A DNA stretch of 48,844 bases from a bacterium. GTDB lineage: Bacteria; Actinomycetota; Acidimicrobiia; Spongiisociales; UBA5794. The stretch lies in contig JAAETI010000933.1 of assembly GCA_024228555.1 (NCBI GenBank), forward strand, positions 1-48,844. The letters are read 5' to 3'. The notes under the pieces were generated by a model. The model did not search any database and was not told the DNA's origin. It saw nothing but the letters and a program-made list of their open reading frames with translations. The translations under genes were made by a program, and so were the position numbers. Positions 34,030 to 44,439 of this stretch are shown here, in pieces (position 1 is the stretch's first letter; the number at the start of each line of letters is the position of its first letter).

Positions 34030-34124
34030 GAGTTTCCCTTTCTCACACGGGGCCCGCAAACACGGGTCCGTCAAGCGCGCAGTATGGAGCCTTCTTGATA
34101 GAAGATCAAGTCACGACCAGGCAG

Positions 34125-34152
34125 ATTCTACCAAAGTGCGATGTCAGCCCAA
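34125..34152 (-). promoter_or_regulatory. Candidate promoter of secG
   Basis: On the minus strand TTGGGC (34152-34147) and TAGAAT (34130-34125) are separated by 16 bases, about 96 bases before the secG start. A short inverted repeat, CTTGAT/ATCAAG, sits just downstream in the leader. The gap between gpmA and secG has no other recognisable gene. Confidence 0.45.
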
Positions 34153-34217
34153 CGGGATATTGGCTTTGCACCCCAAACACTTGTTGTGCTTTTCCGACCG
34201 CAACTGGACCTGGGCAT

Positions 34218-34958
34218 CTAGCCCGCTTGCTTTGCCACCGCTTCGGCAGCCGCAGCTGCGGCCTCAGCATCACCGAGATACCGGCTCGACAACGGTCGAA
34301 GGTCCTCGTCCAATTCGTAGAGGAGAGGTATGCCGGTCGGGATGTTGAGGCTCGTGATGTCCTCTTCCGAGATGCCGTCGAGGTGCATCACCAACGCTCG
34401 CAACGAGTTGCCGTGCGCGGCGACAACGACCTGCTTGCCCGCACGAAGATCAGGCACGATGGCATCGTGCCAATACGGCAGCATGCGATCGACAACGTCT
34501 TCGAGACACTCGGTCGCTGGCAGCAGATCCGGTGGCATCCACGAGTAGCGGGGATCGTTCCCGGGATGCCGCTCGTCCATCGGGTCGAGGGCCGGCGGTG
34601 GGGTCGAGTAGGACCGGCGCCAAACGTGCACCTGCTCCTTGCCGTGCTCTTCCGAAGTCTGCTTCTTGTTGAGACCCTGGAGCGCTCCGTAGTGGCGTTC
34701 GTTGAGACGCCAATGCTTGACCACAGGGATCCACACCTGCTCCATCTCGTCCAACGCCAAGTGCAACGTGTTGATGGCACGCTCTAACAACGAGGTGTGG
34801 GCGATGTCGAAAGCCAGGCCCTCTTCCTTCATGATCTGGCCGGCCATCTTCGCTTCCTCGACACCCTTGGGGGAGAGTGACACGTCGGTCCAACCGGTGA
34901 AAATGTTCTCGAGATTCCAGGTCGATTGACCGTGGCGGAGGAGTACTAGTTGTGACAT
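34218..34958 (-). CDS. gpmA: 2,3-bisphosphoglycerate-dependent phosphoglycerate mutase
   Basis: A 246-residue glycolytic enzyme converting 3-phosphoglycerate to 2-phosphoglycerate. The phosphohistidine motif [22 protein letters not shown] is at residues 7-28, the acidic partner region [15 protein letters not shown] near residue 85, and the second histidine [14 protein letters not shown] near residue 180. Length and motifs fit the cofactor-dependent class. AGGAG with a 7-base spacer precedes the ATG. It lies between the second peptide-binding protein and secG, near gap, pgk and tpiA; together they give most of the lower glycolytic path. Confidence 0.96.
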   Translation of the reverse strand: MSQLVLLRHGQSTWNLENIFTGWTDVSLSPKGVEEAKMAGQIMKEEGLAFDIAHTSLLERAINTLHLALDEMEQVWIPVVKHWRLNERHYGALQGLNKKQTSEEHGKEQVHVWRRSYSTPPPALDPMDERHPGNDPRYSWMPPDLLPATECLEDVVDRMLPYWHDAIVPDLRAGKQVVVAAHGNSLRALVMHLDGISEEDITSLNIPTGIPLLYELDEDLRPLSSRYLGDAEAAAAAAEAVAKQAG

Positions 34959-35009
34959 TGATCTGCTCCTAGTGATGATCCTTAGAAGCTAGCGCACGAT
35001 GCGCCGCGA

Positions 35010-36773
35010 TCACAGATCCAGACGTCGCCAAGTCTCAATATTCCATGTGTGCCCCGCCTGCGTAGGATTCATGACAAAGCCGGCAACGGCATCGGCCCAC
35101 ACCGCCCCCACCACGCTCCGCGCAGCGATCGGGACAACTACGGCATTGTCGGCAAGGATCTGCTCGGCAACCGCGGCCAGACCCGCCGACTCTTCCGGGT
35201 CCACCGTTTCCCGAGCGACAGCAAGGACGTCGCGAAACCTAGCGACCGCGTCGTCCTGAACCGACGAGTCCGGCGTTCCCCATCTGTAGTGGTTGGTTCC
35301 ATCCGGTGCTGGCGAGTCAGGGTCAAACAACTCGAGCGTGGTCAGAGAGCCCGCCGAGCCGGGGGTCGCCACCCATGCCCACCAGCCAACGTCCCACGTG
35401 CCGAGGTCAAGGGTTTCCCCAAAGAACAACCCGGAGTCCTCGAGCTGCAACTCGGTCTCGACACCGATGGCAGCCATCGCCGTCTTCATGTACTCCGCAA
35501 TGCGCGGCCGCTCGTCCGCGTTGCTTGTTGTCGAGAATACGACTCGGGGAGGTTGAGCCCCACAATCCCGGCCGGCCACGGTGCACGCTTCCGCAAGAAG
35601 GGTCTCCGCACGATCGATCTCGTATCCATATTGCTCCCACGGGCCATCGGTGCGTCCCGGGTCGAGGATCGACGTGATGGGCTGCCACCCGACCAGAGCT
35701 GCCATCACGTCCCTTTCCATCGCATAGGCGATGGCTTGCCGAAAGGCCGTGTATTGGTTCAACGAATCCTCATTGCGGTTCGCGGGACCAAACTGAAAGT
35801 TGAGGTGCTCCCAGACCGGGCCCGCCCGTACCTGGACTTCGACACCCGCCGACTCGAGATCGCGTAGCCGCTCGATCGTGTCCAATGCCGGAGGCGGCTG
35901 GATCACGTCCACCTCGCGCTGCGTGAAGGAATAGATGATCGACTCGGTTTCAGGAATGAAACGGAATACGACGCTGTCAAGGTACGGCAACTGGTCGCCC
36001 GTCTCGGCGTCCTGTTTCCAGTAGTTCTCGTTCCGGACGAGACGTACGTGGTCCCCGCTCTGCCATTCCTCGAAGACGAAGGGGCCCGCGGCCGGCCACA
36101 TCTTGTCATTCCAGTCCTTGTTGAAGTCAGTGCCGGCAACAGCATGCTTTGGCACGACAACAGGGAACAGCATCTCGAAGCCAACCGTCGGTCGTGCGAT
36201 CGTGAACTCAAATGTCTTGGGTCCTGCCTCCCAATCCACGATGTCGGTATAGGTGGCGGTGTCACCGACATAGGCAGGATCGAGAATCAGACCCAGCGTG
36301 AACTCGAAGTCGGCCCCAGTGATCGGAACGCCATCGCTCCAGGTTGCCCCGTCCCGAATCTGGTATCGCACGGTTTGCGAGCCGTCTTCGTTCACGACGA
36401 CTCCCCCGTTGCCAGCCGACGGCAAGTCCGCAAGCAACTCCGGAATCAGGTCGAGAGTGGTGCCATCGATTTCAAACGCACCGGCCAAGTGAGCCTGGCC
36501 GATGATGGAGACAATGAAGTTGTCGCCACCCTCGACGAGTGGGTTGAGGGTTGGCGGTTCCTGGTCATCGGCGATGACAACAGTGCCACCGTATGTGCGG
36601 GGCGCTTCCGTTGTTGTCGTCGCTGCGTCACTGGCCGTGGTGCTGTCGATCGTCGTCGTGGTGGCATCTGTAGCTGTGGGCAGGAGGACTGTCGAGGCGG
36701 TGCTATCGGCGCCATTCCCGCATGCAGACGCAATAAGTGAAGCCACGCACAGCGCAGCAAAGATACGTCGCAT
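35010..36773 (-). CDS. Second peptide-binding lipoprotein (family 5), without its own permease
   Basis: A 587-residue paralogue of the binding protein at 31945. Lipobox LIASACGN (Cys18), then a Thr/Ser/Ala linker and YGGTVVIADDQEPPTLNPLVEGG. Segments such as GPVWEHLNFQFGP, FIPETESIIYSF and DVIQPPP are almost the same as in the other protein, so the two probably arose by duplication. The start at 36773 is chosen for GGAGG three bases before it and the signal peptide that follows; an ATG at 36800 is also possible. It stands with no permease or ATPase next to it, so it may share OppBCDF or act as a sensor. Confidence 0.92.
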   Translation of the reverse strand: MRRIFAALCVASLIASACGNGADSTASTVLLPTATDATTTTIDSTTASDAATTTTEAPRTYGGTVVIADDQEPPTLNPLVEGGDNFIVSIIGQAHLAGAFEIDGTTLDLIPELLADLPSAGNGGVVVNEDGSQTVRYQIRDGATWSDGVPITGADFEFTLGLILDPAYVGDTATYTDIVDWEAGPKTFEFTIARPTVGFEMLFPVVVPKHAVAGTDFNKDWNDKMWPAAGPFVFEEWQSGDHVRLVRNENYWKQDAETGDQLPYLDSVVFRFIPETESIIYSFTQREVDVIQPPPALDTIERLRDLESAGVEVQVRAGPVWEHLNFQFGPANRNEDSLNQYTAFRQAIAYAMERDVMAALVGWQPITSILDPGRTDGPWEQYGYEIDRAETLLAEACTVAGRDCGAQPPRVVFSTTSNADERPRIAEYMKTAMAAIGVETELQLEDSGLFFGETLDLGTWDVGWWAWVATPGSAGSLTTLELFDPDSPAPDGTNHYRWGTPDSSVQDDAVARFRDVLAVARETVDPEESAGLAAVAEQILADNAVVVPIAARSVVGAVWADAVAGFVMNPTQAGHTWNIETWRRLDL

Positions 36774-36819
36774 AGGCCTCCATTCGACACTCCCGAGCAT
36801 ACAGGACCACTCGGACCCG

Positions 36820-37215
36820 TCAGGCAGCCAAATCGATGTAGAGGCGTTGTCGTTGCCAGATCGGTGTGTGCAGGTCTGAAAGGGCAGTGCCGGACGAAAT
36901 CGGATCTGCGGCTCGGGTTGCCATCCCCAGATGCCGGGCCCCGCTTTCCTTGATCGCACGGCTCACCGTGTACATCGCTCCGGCTTCGGCAGCCTTGGCA
37001 TCGGCGGCATCGACGAGGAAATCCAGGGTGAGGCGGGCGGCAGCAATGTCGGTGATGACCCGAACATCGTCGATGAGTTCGGTGGCCGCGATGCGATTGC
37101 GGACGTCTTCAACATGCGCGTGAAATGCCACCAAGTCGCTTCCCCAGTCAACACGACGGGTCAGCCGGAATTCAAATACTGCCCTATACACAAGTCCATC
37201 TCTTCTCACGTCCAT
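36820..37215 (-). CDS. Conserved-looking protein of unknown function
   Basis: A 131-residue soluble protein, start ATG 37215 (MDVRRDGLVYRAVFEF). It shows predicted strands and helices: LVYRAVFEFRLTRRVDWGSDLVAFHAHVED, then two alpha-rich stretches with VRVITDIAAARLTLDFLVDAAD and AKAAEAGAMYTVSRAIKESG. No metal, nucleotide or membrane motif is visible. Codon use matches its neighbours, so it is a resident gene. It lies ahead of the second binding protein on the same strand with 46 bases between them, and downstream of the tpiA terminator. I do not recognise the family. Confidence 0.65.
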   Translation of the reverse strand: MDVRRDGLVYRAVFEFRLTRRVDWGSDLVAFHAHVEDVRNRIAATELIDDVRVITDIAAARLTLDFLVDAADAKAAEAGAMYTVSRAIKESGARHLGMATRAADPISSGTALSDLHTPIWQRQRLYIDLAA

Positions 37216-37344
37216 GCAGGAAGCCCCCAACCTGACATCTGCTACCCCCCGTAGCGTTGTTGCCACCCATCGTGGGCGATGATGCCGCTCAACGCAATGG
37301 CTATTCGTTTGCGGAAATCCGAACTAGTGACCCACCACCAATAC

Positions 37345-37379
37345 AAGGAAGGTGCGGGCCAGAAGCCCGCACCTTCCTT
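37345..37379 (-). terminator. Terminator downstream of tpiA
   Basis: AAGGAAGGTGCGGGC and GCCCGCACCTTCCTT pair perfectly over 15 bp with a 5-base loop, 42 bases after the tpiA stop. This is the strongest hairpin in the window and ends the uvrC-to-tpiA run. The 37216-37421 gap holds nothing else I can support. Confidence 0.85.
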
Positions 37380-37421
37380 TCCTCCACCACCTGATGGGGA
37401 GCTGCCAAAGCGGCAGCCAGC

Positions 37422-38186
37422 CTAGAGCCAGTACCTCACGATTGAGGCGAAGCTGTCGGGATCAAGGGCGGCACCCCCGACTAGGGCACCATCGATGTCT
37501 CGCTTGGCCATCAGACCGGCGATGTTGCCGGCCTTGACCGATCCGCCGTAGAGAATTCGGACCGAGTCGGCCGCCTCACCAAATTGCTCCGCAACTGTGT
37601 TCCTGACAAAGGTGCACATATCCCCTGCGTCATCTGCGCTGGCCGTCTTGCCGGTACCGATCGCCCAGATCGGCTCGTAGGCAATCACTATGCCGGCGAC
37701 CTGATCGGCCGTGAGACCCTGTAGACCCAAGCGAACCTGGCTGCCGACCCGCTCTTCGGTGAGGCCCTGTTCCTTCTCCTCATCGGTTTCGCCACAGCAC
37801 ATGATCGGGATCATGTCCTCAGAAAGTATTGCCTTTACCTTCTTGTTCACGTCGTCATCAGACTCGCCAAAGATCTGGCGACGCTCAGAGTGACCGGCGA
37901 TGACGTACGAGACAGAGAGCTTTGACAGCATCTGTGGGGAGACCTCGCCGGTGTACGCACCCTTCTCCTCGTAGAAGCAATGCTGCGCCCCCAGGTCGAT
38001 CTGGAGGTGATCCGACTCGATCACCGTTTGCGCAGAACGAAGGGCGGTGAACGGTGGGCAGACCACGACATCAACTCGCTCATAGTCGGCCGGATCGAGT
38101 CGGTAGCTGAGTTTCTGCACCATCTGAATGGCATCGAGATGCGTCGAATGCATCTTCCAGTTGCCGGCGATGAGGTCCTTACGCAT
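37422..38186 (-). CDS. tpiA: Triosephosphate isomerase
   Basis: A 254-residue isomerase that interconverts dihydroxyacetone phosphate and glyceraldehyde 3-phosphate. AGNWKMH (Lys11 is catalytic), the histidine motif IAGHSERR near residue 95, the catalytic glutamate in AYEPIWAIGTGKTAS near residue 170, and the phosphate-binding LYGGSVK and LVGGAAL complete the fold. The start overlaps the pgk stop by 8 bases. Last gene of the gap-pgk-tpiA unit, followed by a strong terminator. Normal length; no missing residues. Confidence 0.97.
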   Translation of the reverse strand: MRKDLIAGNWKMHSTHLDAIQMVQKLSYRLDPADYERVDVVVCPPFTALRSAQTVIESDHLQIDLGAQHCFYEEKGAYTGEVSPQMLSKLSVSYVIAGHSERRQIFGESDDDVNKKVKAILSEDMIPIMCCGETDEEKEQGLTEERVGSQVRLGLQGLTADQVAGIVIAYEPIWAIGTGKTASADDAGDMCTFVRNTVAEQFGEAADSVRILYGGSVKAGNIAGLMAKRDIDGALVGGAALDPDSFASIVRYWL

Positions 38187-39363
38187 CGTTCCACCTCTCC
38201 AGGGCTGTGATACCCGGTAGTTCTTTTCCTTCTAATAGTTCGAGACCGGCACCGCCGCCGCTCGAGACATGAGTTATCTGATCTTCCCTGCCGAGCAACC
38301 GAATCGCGGCGACACTGTCGCCCCCACCGATGACGGTGAAGCCCTCGGTGTTGGCGAGAGCTTCGGCAACACCCGCGGTACCGCGGCGGAATGCTTCCCA
38401 CTCGAAAACGCCCATCGGACCATTCCAGAAGACGCTCTTGGCATCGTCGACCGCCCGCTTGAACGCAACGATCGAATCCGGCCCGATATCGAGACCCATG
38501 GTGCCGTCGGGAATCTCAGCAACAGGGGTGACCGCGTAGTCGGCGTCTTCTGCAAACGAGGTAGCCACGACCACATCCGTCGGCAGCATGATCTTGTGCC
38601 CGAACTCGCCGGTCAGAAGCCCACCCACAACGTCGACCATCGAGTCCTCGACGAGCGAGTTGCCGATGGCATGGCCCTGAGCCTTCAGCAGCGTGAAGCA
38701 CATTCCACCGCCGACGATCATCCTGTCAACTCGCGGAAGCAGGTGCTCCATAACGGCGAGCTTGTCCGACACCTTGGCCCCACCCAGAATCACTAGGTAG
38801 GGGCGTTCTGGATTGGACAGCAACGCAGATAGCGCGGTCACTTCCTTTTCAAGCAGGAGGCCGGCTGCTGCCGGAAGCCGCTCGGCGACTCCGACGGTTG
38901 TGGCATGGGCACGATGAGCGGTCCCAAAGGCGTCCAGCACGAACACGTCGGCAAGTTTGGCGAGCGCATCCGCAAGGGCGGGATCGTTCTTCTTCTCCCC
39001 CGGTTCGAACCGGGTGTTTTCAAGCAGGATGACGGTTCCGGCATCGGTGTCCGCGATCGCAGTCTCTGCAGACTCACCTGCGACTACATCGAGTTTCCAA
39101 ACCGGGAACCCGCCGAGTTCGGAGAGCCGTGCGGCGACAGGGTCCATGCGCAGAGTCTCGTCGACGCCCTTGGGACGTCCCAGGTGACTACACACGACAA
39201 CCTTGGCTCCCCGGGACAGGAGAGCCTGGATGGTGGGGAGGCTGGCTCCGATTCGGAAATCGTCAGCCACCTCCCCATTGTCCAGCGGTACGTTCAGGTC
39301 AGAACGTACAAGAACCGTTTTCCCTTCGACTCCTAGCGAGTCGAGCGATGGGAGGTTTTTCAC
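38179..39363 (-). CDS. pgk: Phosphoglycerate kinase
   Basis: A 394-residue enzyme that makes ATP from 1,3-bisphosphoglycerate. RSDLNVPLDNG near residue 20, SHLGRPKG near residue 58, LENTRFEPGEKKN near residue 113, the hinge region LVILGGAKVSDKL and the nucleotide-binding GGGDSVAAIRLLG near the end are all typical. The start codon is GTG at 39363; the ribosome site before it is weak. The gene starts 21 bases after gap and ends inside tpiA. Confidence 0.97.
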   Translation of the reverse strand: MKNLPSLDSLGVEGKTVLVRSDLNVPLDNGEVADDFRIGASLPTIQALLSRGAKVVVCSHLGRPKGVDETLRMDPVAARLSELGGFPVWKLDVVAGESAETAIADTDAGTVILLENTRFEPGEKKNDPALADALAKLADVFVLDAFGTAHRAHATTVGVAERLPAAAGLLLEKEVTALSALLSNPERPYLVILGGAKVSDKLAVMEHLLPRVDRMIVGGGMCFTLLKAQGHAIGNSLVEDSMVDVVGGLLTGEFGHKIMLPTDVVVATSFAEDADYAVTPVAEIPDGTMGLDIGPDSIVAFKRAVDDAKSVFWNGPMGVFEWEAFRRGTAGVAEALANTEGFTVIGGGDSVAAIRLLGREDQITHVSSGGGAGLELLEGKELPGITALERWNDA

Positions 39364-39384
39364 AGTTGTGTCGATTCGTTCTCT

Positions 39385-40386
<1,002 letters not shown>

Positions 40387-40400
40387 TCACCTAGTGGGTA

Positions 40401-41378
40401 TCAGATGAGACGCGCAAGAACGCCACCAAGGCGCACAGCATCGTGTCTCGGCACCGTCAACCGCTCGTCGACAAGATCGCCAGAGACCACGTCCACACCG
40501 TAAGTTGCCAATACCTCCTCGTCGACCACGACAGCCGTGAGAGGAGGCGGAAACGTCACTGACGTCTCGCTTGCGACGATAGCAGCAGGGGGCCTCATTC
40601 CACTCATTCCAATCAGTGCATCCAAGTGATCCGCACAGTCCATTCCCAGAGTCTCTCCGTCCTGGGTACTCACGTTGGCCACATAGATGAGCCGTGCGTC
40701 GGAACGATTGATTGCCTCGGTGATCCCTGGAACCAACAGAGTCGCGAGCAGGGAGGTGTAGAGGCTCCCCGGCCCCAACACAATCTGGTCGGCCAGCTCG
40801 ATCGCGGCGATCGCTTCGGGGTTGGCCGTCGCACCGTGAGGCAGCAGGGTCATCTCCTCGACATGACCTCTACTCAGAGCCAATTCGACCTGGCCGTTCA
40901 TCGTTACACCGTCCACTACTGCTTCAATATGGAGACGTTGCGCCGAAACCGGGATCACCGAACCAACCGTGCCGAGTAGCTTCTCGACAAAGCGAAGCGC
41001 GGCGGCGAAGTCACCCTCGAGATCAGCCAGCGAAGCGATGATCAGATTGCCCAGCGAATGTCCGCTGACATCGGCCCCGTCGAATCGATACTCGAACAGA
41101 TCCCTCCATGTGGACTGTTCTGGAGTCAATGCGATAAGACACTTCCGGATGTCACCGGGAGGAGGAATCTCGAGATCAGGGGCAAGACGGCCCGAAGATC
41201 CCCCATCGTCGGCCACCGTTACGATCGCATCAATCCGACCGGCATAACGTTGGATCGCATGCAGTGCAGCCGCCAGACCGGTCCCGCCACCAACCGCCAC
41301 CACATGTGGGCCTTGCCGTTCGGTCGAGAGTGCCTGCTCCAACGCCTCCGTCGAAGTGATACCGATGGGGCTATTCAC
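40401..41378 (-). CDS. yvcK: YvcK/CofD-like protein (GlmR-type, gluconeogenesis and cell-wall factor)
   Basis: A 325-residue protein of the YvcK family. VVAVGGGTGLAAALHAI near residue 30, IVTVADDGGSSGRLAPD near residue 55, PPGDIRKCLIAL, and HSLGNLIIASL near residue 110 match the CofD-like fold. The family binds UDP-sugars and is needed for cell-wall precursor balance during gluconeogenic growth in Bacillus and mycobacteria (known as GlmR/CuvA). The GTG start overlaps the rapZ stop by 8 bases. Part of the rapZ-yvcK pair seen across Gram-positive bacteria. Confidence 0.95.
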   Translation of the reverse strand: MNSPIGITSTEALEQALSTERQGPHVVAVGGGTGLAAALHAIQRYAGRIDAIVTVADDGGSSGRLAPDLEIPPPGDIRKCLIALTPEQSTWRDLFEYRFDGADVSGHSLGNLIIASLADLEGDFAAALRFVEKLLGTVGSVIPVSAQRLHIEAVVDGVTMNGQVELALSRGHVEEMTLLPHGATANPEAIAAIELADQIVLGPGSLYTSLLATLLVPGITEAINRSDARLIYVANVSTQDGETLGMDCADHLDALIGMSGMRPPAAIVASETSVTFPPPLTAVVVDEEVLATYGVDVVSGDLVDERLTVPRHDAVRLGGVLARLI

Positions 41379-42240
41379 GGGTCGCCGGCGTGTCGCGATG
41401 GCTCACCTTGGCGTCGAAGCCTTCAACACGAAGCAGTCTTCCAAGTTCATTGGCCAGAGCGACAGACCGATGCCGTCCCCCGGTGCACCCGATGCCGATG
41501 GTGAGGTATGCCTTTCCCTCTGCCTCATAGCGGGGTAGAAGGAAACGCAGCAGATCCATAGCCTTGTCCACGAACACAACCGCATCGTCCGCTTCGAGGA
41601 CGTGATCGCGGACGGGATCATCGTGTCCGGTGAGGGGCCTGAGGTCGGGGATCCAGTGGGGGTTTGGCAGAAAACGAACGTCCAGCAGGACATCAACAAC
41701 CCTTGGAGTACCACGCTTGAACCCGAACGATATGACGTCCACCCTGAGACGTCGCGTTTGATCAGGGCCTTCAAAGGCCTTGACGACACGGTCTCGCAGT
41801 TCGTGGACATTGAGATCGGTCGTATCGATAATCACATCGGCAAGACCGCGGATCTCCTCGAAGGCCACTCGCTCGGATGCGATCCGCTCGGCCAGGGTGC
41901 CCTCTCGGATCGGATGACTTCGCCTTGTCTCCTCGAAGCGACGTTCGATGGCGGTGTCGTCTGCATCCATGAACAAGACGGTGGTGCGGACTCCTCGCTG
42001 CAGCAGGCTCTTCAGCGCCTGGTCGAGCGCTTCGTAGGTGACCTCGCCGCGGGTGTCCACGACTACGGCGATACGTTCCCGCTTGCCTTCGGCTACGCCA
42101 ACCTGGTCCACCAGAAACTTGATCATCTGGGTAGGAAGGTTGTCGACCACGAAGTAGCCCAAATCCTCCAACACCTTGGCGGCCTGGGAGCGACCCGCCC
42201 CCGACATGCCGGTGATGATGACGGCTCTCGACTGGCTCAC
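41371..42240 (-). CDS. rapZ: RNase adapter / nucleotide-binding protein RapZ (YvcJ)
   Basis: A 289-residue P-loop protein. Walker A TGMSGAGRSQA at residues 10-20, LGYFVVDNLP, a nucleotide-recognition DTRGE, and the C-terminal domain with GFKRGTP, DVRFLPNPHW and IGIGCTGGRHRSVALA. In proteobacteria RapZ guides RNase E to a small RNA; in Gram-positives its role is less clear and links to cell-wall sugar supply and competence. It begins 2 bases after the uvrC stop and overlaps yvcK, in the usual uvrC-rapZ-yvcK order. Confidence 0.96.
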   Translation of the reverse strand: MSQSRAVIITGMSGAGRSQAAKVLEDLGYFVVDNLPTQMIKFLVDQVGVAEGKRERIAVVVDTRGEVTYEALDQALKSLLQRGVRTTVLFMDADDTAIERRFEETRRSHPIREGTLAERIASERVAFEEIRGLADVIIDTTDLNVHELRDRVVKAFEGPDQTRRLRVDVISFGFKRGTPRVVDVLLDVRFLPNPHWIPDLRPLTGHDDPVRDHVLEADDAVVFVDKAMDLLRFLLPRYEAEGKAYLTIGIGCTGGRHRSVALANELGRLLRVEGFDAKVSHRDTPATRE

Positions 42241-42242
42241 AG

Positions 42243-44084
42243 TTATCTCCCTCCACCGACTCCGGTCAAGGTGGTCACCAACTGCCGGGCAACGGCCTCT
42301 GGAACCACCTCCGCGATCTCCTCGAACGTAGCTGCACGCAAGCGCTTCAGCGAGCCGAACCGGCGCATGAGCTGTTTCTTGCGTTTGGGACCAAGTCCGG
42401 AGACTGAGTCAAGTACCGAATCAATCATGCGTTTCCCGCGTAGATTGCGATGGTAGGTCACAGCAAACCGATGCGCTTCGTCGCGGACATTCTGCAGGAG
42501 GTAGAGCGCATCCTCGCCGCGTGGGATCAGCAACGGCTTGTCGGTATGCGGTTGATAGACCTCTTCCAGTCGCTTGGCGAGACCAACCACGGGAATGTCA
42601 AGCTCAAAGTCGTTGAGCACCTTCACCGCCCGGCCGAGTTGACCCGCCCCACCATCTATGACAACCAGCGACGGTGGATACGAGAACTTGCCACGATCCT
42701 CAACCGGAAGGTCCAGGTCTGCCACGTACGCCCCGAACCTTCTCCGCAGCACCTCCTCCATTGCGGCAAAGTCGTCCTGTCCGGTCAGCGTTCGGATCTT
42801 GAAGCGGCGGTACTCCGACTTCTTGGGAAGCCCATCTTCAAAGACGACCATCGAACCAACGGTGTCCGTTCCCTGGATGGTCGAGATGTCGTAGCACTCG
42901 ATGCGCAACGGTGCCTTCTCCATACCCAGGTGATCCTGCAAGCTGCGCAGTGCTTTGGCTCGTGCGTTGTGATCGGAGGCCCGCTTCATTCTGTGCCGTG
43001 CGAATTCCTCCCTGGCATTGGCGCCGGCGGTCTCGAGAAGGCGTCGTTTGGCGCCACGCTGCGGGACCCGCAGTTCGACCTTCGCCCCCCGCCGGATCGC
43101 CAGCCACTCCTTCCAGATCTCTGGATCGACGGGCAGCTCAGGAACCGCGATGAGCCGCGGTGGCACTTCTCCTCCGTACATCTGGCGCAGAACGATCCCG
43201 ATGAGCTCGGCAGCTGTCACATCTTCGACCTTGTCGATGACGGAGGTTCGCCGCCCGGTGAGACGACCCCTGGTCACGTTAAAGATGACAACTGCCGCTT
43301 CAAGGTCGTCCTCCTCGATCGCCACCAGATCGAAAGTCTCCTGGCGATCGGAAACGAGTTCCTGACGTTGCAGTGCCTTCTCGACAGAAGCGAGCTGGTC
43401 ACGCAACCGGGCGGCATGCTCATACTCTTGCCGATCAGCGGCGGCCTGCATCTCGCCACGCAACTGAGCGGTCAGATCCGCTCGATCTCCGTCGAGGAAC
43501 GCAGCGAGACCATCGACATCGCGCATGTAGTCGTCCATCTCAACCTCGTCGACACACGGCCCCGAACATCGCTCGATATGAAACAGAAGACACGGTCGCC
43601 CCAACGAGGCGTGACTCTTGAGTTTCGTATCAGTGCAGGAACGGATGGGAAATGTGCGGAGCAGTAAGTCACGGGTTTGACGAATCGCATACGCATGGGC
43701 AAACGGGCCGAAGTACTGAATCCCTTTGCGCCGCTTGCCCCGCATCACCATGATCCGCGGCCATTCCTGCTGACGGGTAATGGCGAGATACGGAAAGCTC
43801 TTGTCGTCGCGCAACTTGATGTTGAACCGTGGCTGGTGTTTCTGGACGAGGGTGTACTCGAGCATCAGAGCGTCGACCTCGGAATCGGTGACAATCCAAT
43901 CGACGCTCTCAGCCTCGGCCACCATGAGCCGGGTTCGGTCCAGGAGATCTTCACTGAAGTAGTTGGCGAGGCGCTTGCGCAACGACTTGGCCTTGCCGAT
44001 GTAGAGGACACGACCATCGGGCCCGTGGAACAGGTAGACCCCGGGCCCGTCAGGAATGGTCGATGCTGGTGGTCGTTGCATCAT
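42243..44084 (-). CDS. uvrC: Excinuclease ABC subunit C
   Basis: A 613-residue nuclease that makes both incisions in nucleotide excision repair. N-terminal GIY-YIG domain (GPGVYLFHGPDGRVLYIGKA), a cysteine-containing region with SLGRPCLLFHIERCSGPC near residue 160, a UVR helix (ADRQEYEHAARLRDQL), the RNase H-like C-terminal nuclease with ECYDISTIQGTDTVGSMVVF, and two helix-hairpin-helix motifs (SVSGLGPKRKKQLMRRFG). Two adjacent ATGs at 44084 and 44081. A long hairpin precedes it at 44110-44147. It pairs functionally with uvrA at the end of the window. Confidence 0.97.
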   Translation of the reverse strand: MMQRPPASTIPDGPGVYLFHGPDGRVLYIGKAKSLRKRLANYFSEDLLDRTRLMVAEAESVDWIVTDSEVDALMLEYTLVQKHQPRFNIKLRDDKSFPYLAITRQQEWPRIMVMRGKRRKGIQYFGPFAHAYAIRQTRDLLLRTFPIRSCTDTKLKSHASLGRPCLLFHIERCSGPCVDEVEMDDYMRDVDGLAAFLDGDRADLTAQLRGEMQAAADRQEYEHAARLRDQLASVEKALQRQELVSDRQETFDLVAIEEDDLEAAVVIFNVTRGRLTGRRTSVIDKVEDVTAAELIGIVLRQMYGGEVPPRLIAVPELPVDPEIWKEWLAIRRGAKVELRVPQRGAKRRLLETAGANAREEFARHRMKRASDHNARAKALRSLQDHLGMEKAPLRIECYDISTIQGTDTVGSMVVFEDGLPKKSEYRRFKIRTLTGQDDFAAMEEVLRRRFGAYVADLDLPVEDRGKFSYPPSLVVIDGGAGQLGRAVKVLNDFELDIPVVGLAKRLEEVYQPHTDKPLLIPRGEDALYLLQNVRDEAHRFAVTYHRNLRGKRMIDSVLDSVSGLGPKRKKQLMRRFGSLKRLRAATFEEIAEVVPEAVARQLVTTLTGVGGGR

Positions 44085-44109
44085 GCGCAGATGCTACGAC
44101 AGATGGCCT

Positions 44110-44147
44110 ACACGTTCTGCCGTGCTGGTCGGCACAGCAGAACGTGT
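44110..44147 (-). terminator. Long hairpin between the small unknown gene and uvrC
   Basis: ACACGTTCTGC and GCAGAACGTGT pair perfectly over 11 bp; after one mismatch a further GTGC/GCAC pair forms, with a 6-base loop. It lies 20 bases after the 44167-44415 gene. No T-run follows on the minus strand, so termination is probable but not certain. Confidence 0.55.
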
Positions 44148-44166
44148 CTTTGCTAGCAGTCGCGTC

Positions 44167-44415
44167 TTACGACGCTTCGGCTAGTGAAAGACGCCGACCG
44201 GCGTCAAGAACATAATCGAGATTCGTGATGTTGCTGATGTCGATCGAAGCATGCTCGCGAATCCGATGGAGATCGTCAATCGTCATCCACTCCGGTGGCG
44301 TCTCGTAGACATCAAGTTCTGGCAATTCGGCTACAACCTCAGCGGGCGTTTCTGCCTTGACAAAAGCCCAGGCCGCTCCGCTTCCGTACTCGTATGCGAC
44401 GTAGAAACCGTCCAT
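44167..44415 (-). CDS. Small soluble protein of unknown function
   Basis: An 82-residue protein with GGAGG four bases before its ATG. MDGFYVAYEYGSGAAWAFVKAETPAEVVAELPELDVYE looks like an alpha-beta sandwich start; the end, WMTIDDLHRIREHASIDISN, is helical and acidic overall. No motif of known function is seen. It is transcribed with the methyltransferase upstream (24-base gap) and ahead of uvrC. Could be a stress- or toxin-type small protein, but there is nothing that shows this. Confidence 0.7.
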   Translation of the reverse strand: MDGFYVAYEYGSGAAWAFVKAETPAEVVAELPELDVYETPPEWMTIDDLHRIREHASIDISNITNLDYVLDAGRRLSLAEAS

Positions 44416-44439
44416 AAATCCTCCATGGTCAACACGTAC

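Noticed and set aside
42450-43667. 405-codon plus-strand open frame
   Set aside because: It is the complement of uvrC, which has all its family motifs; the reverse frame has none.
44084-44110. CTGTCGTAG before uvrC as a PafBC site
   Set aside because: The -10 position would overlap the uvrC start codon and does not match.
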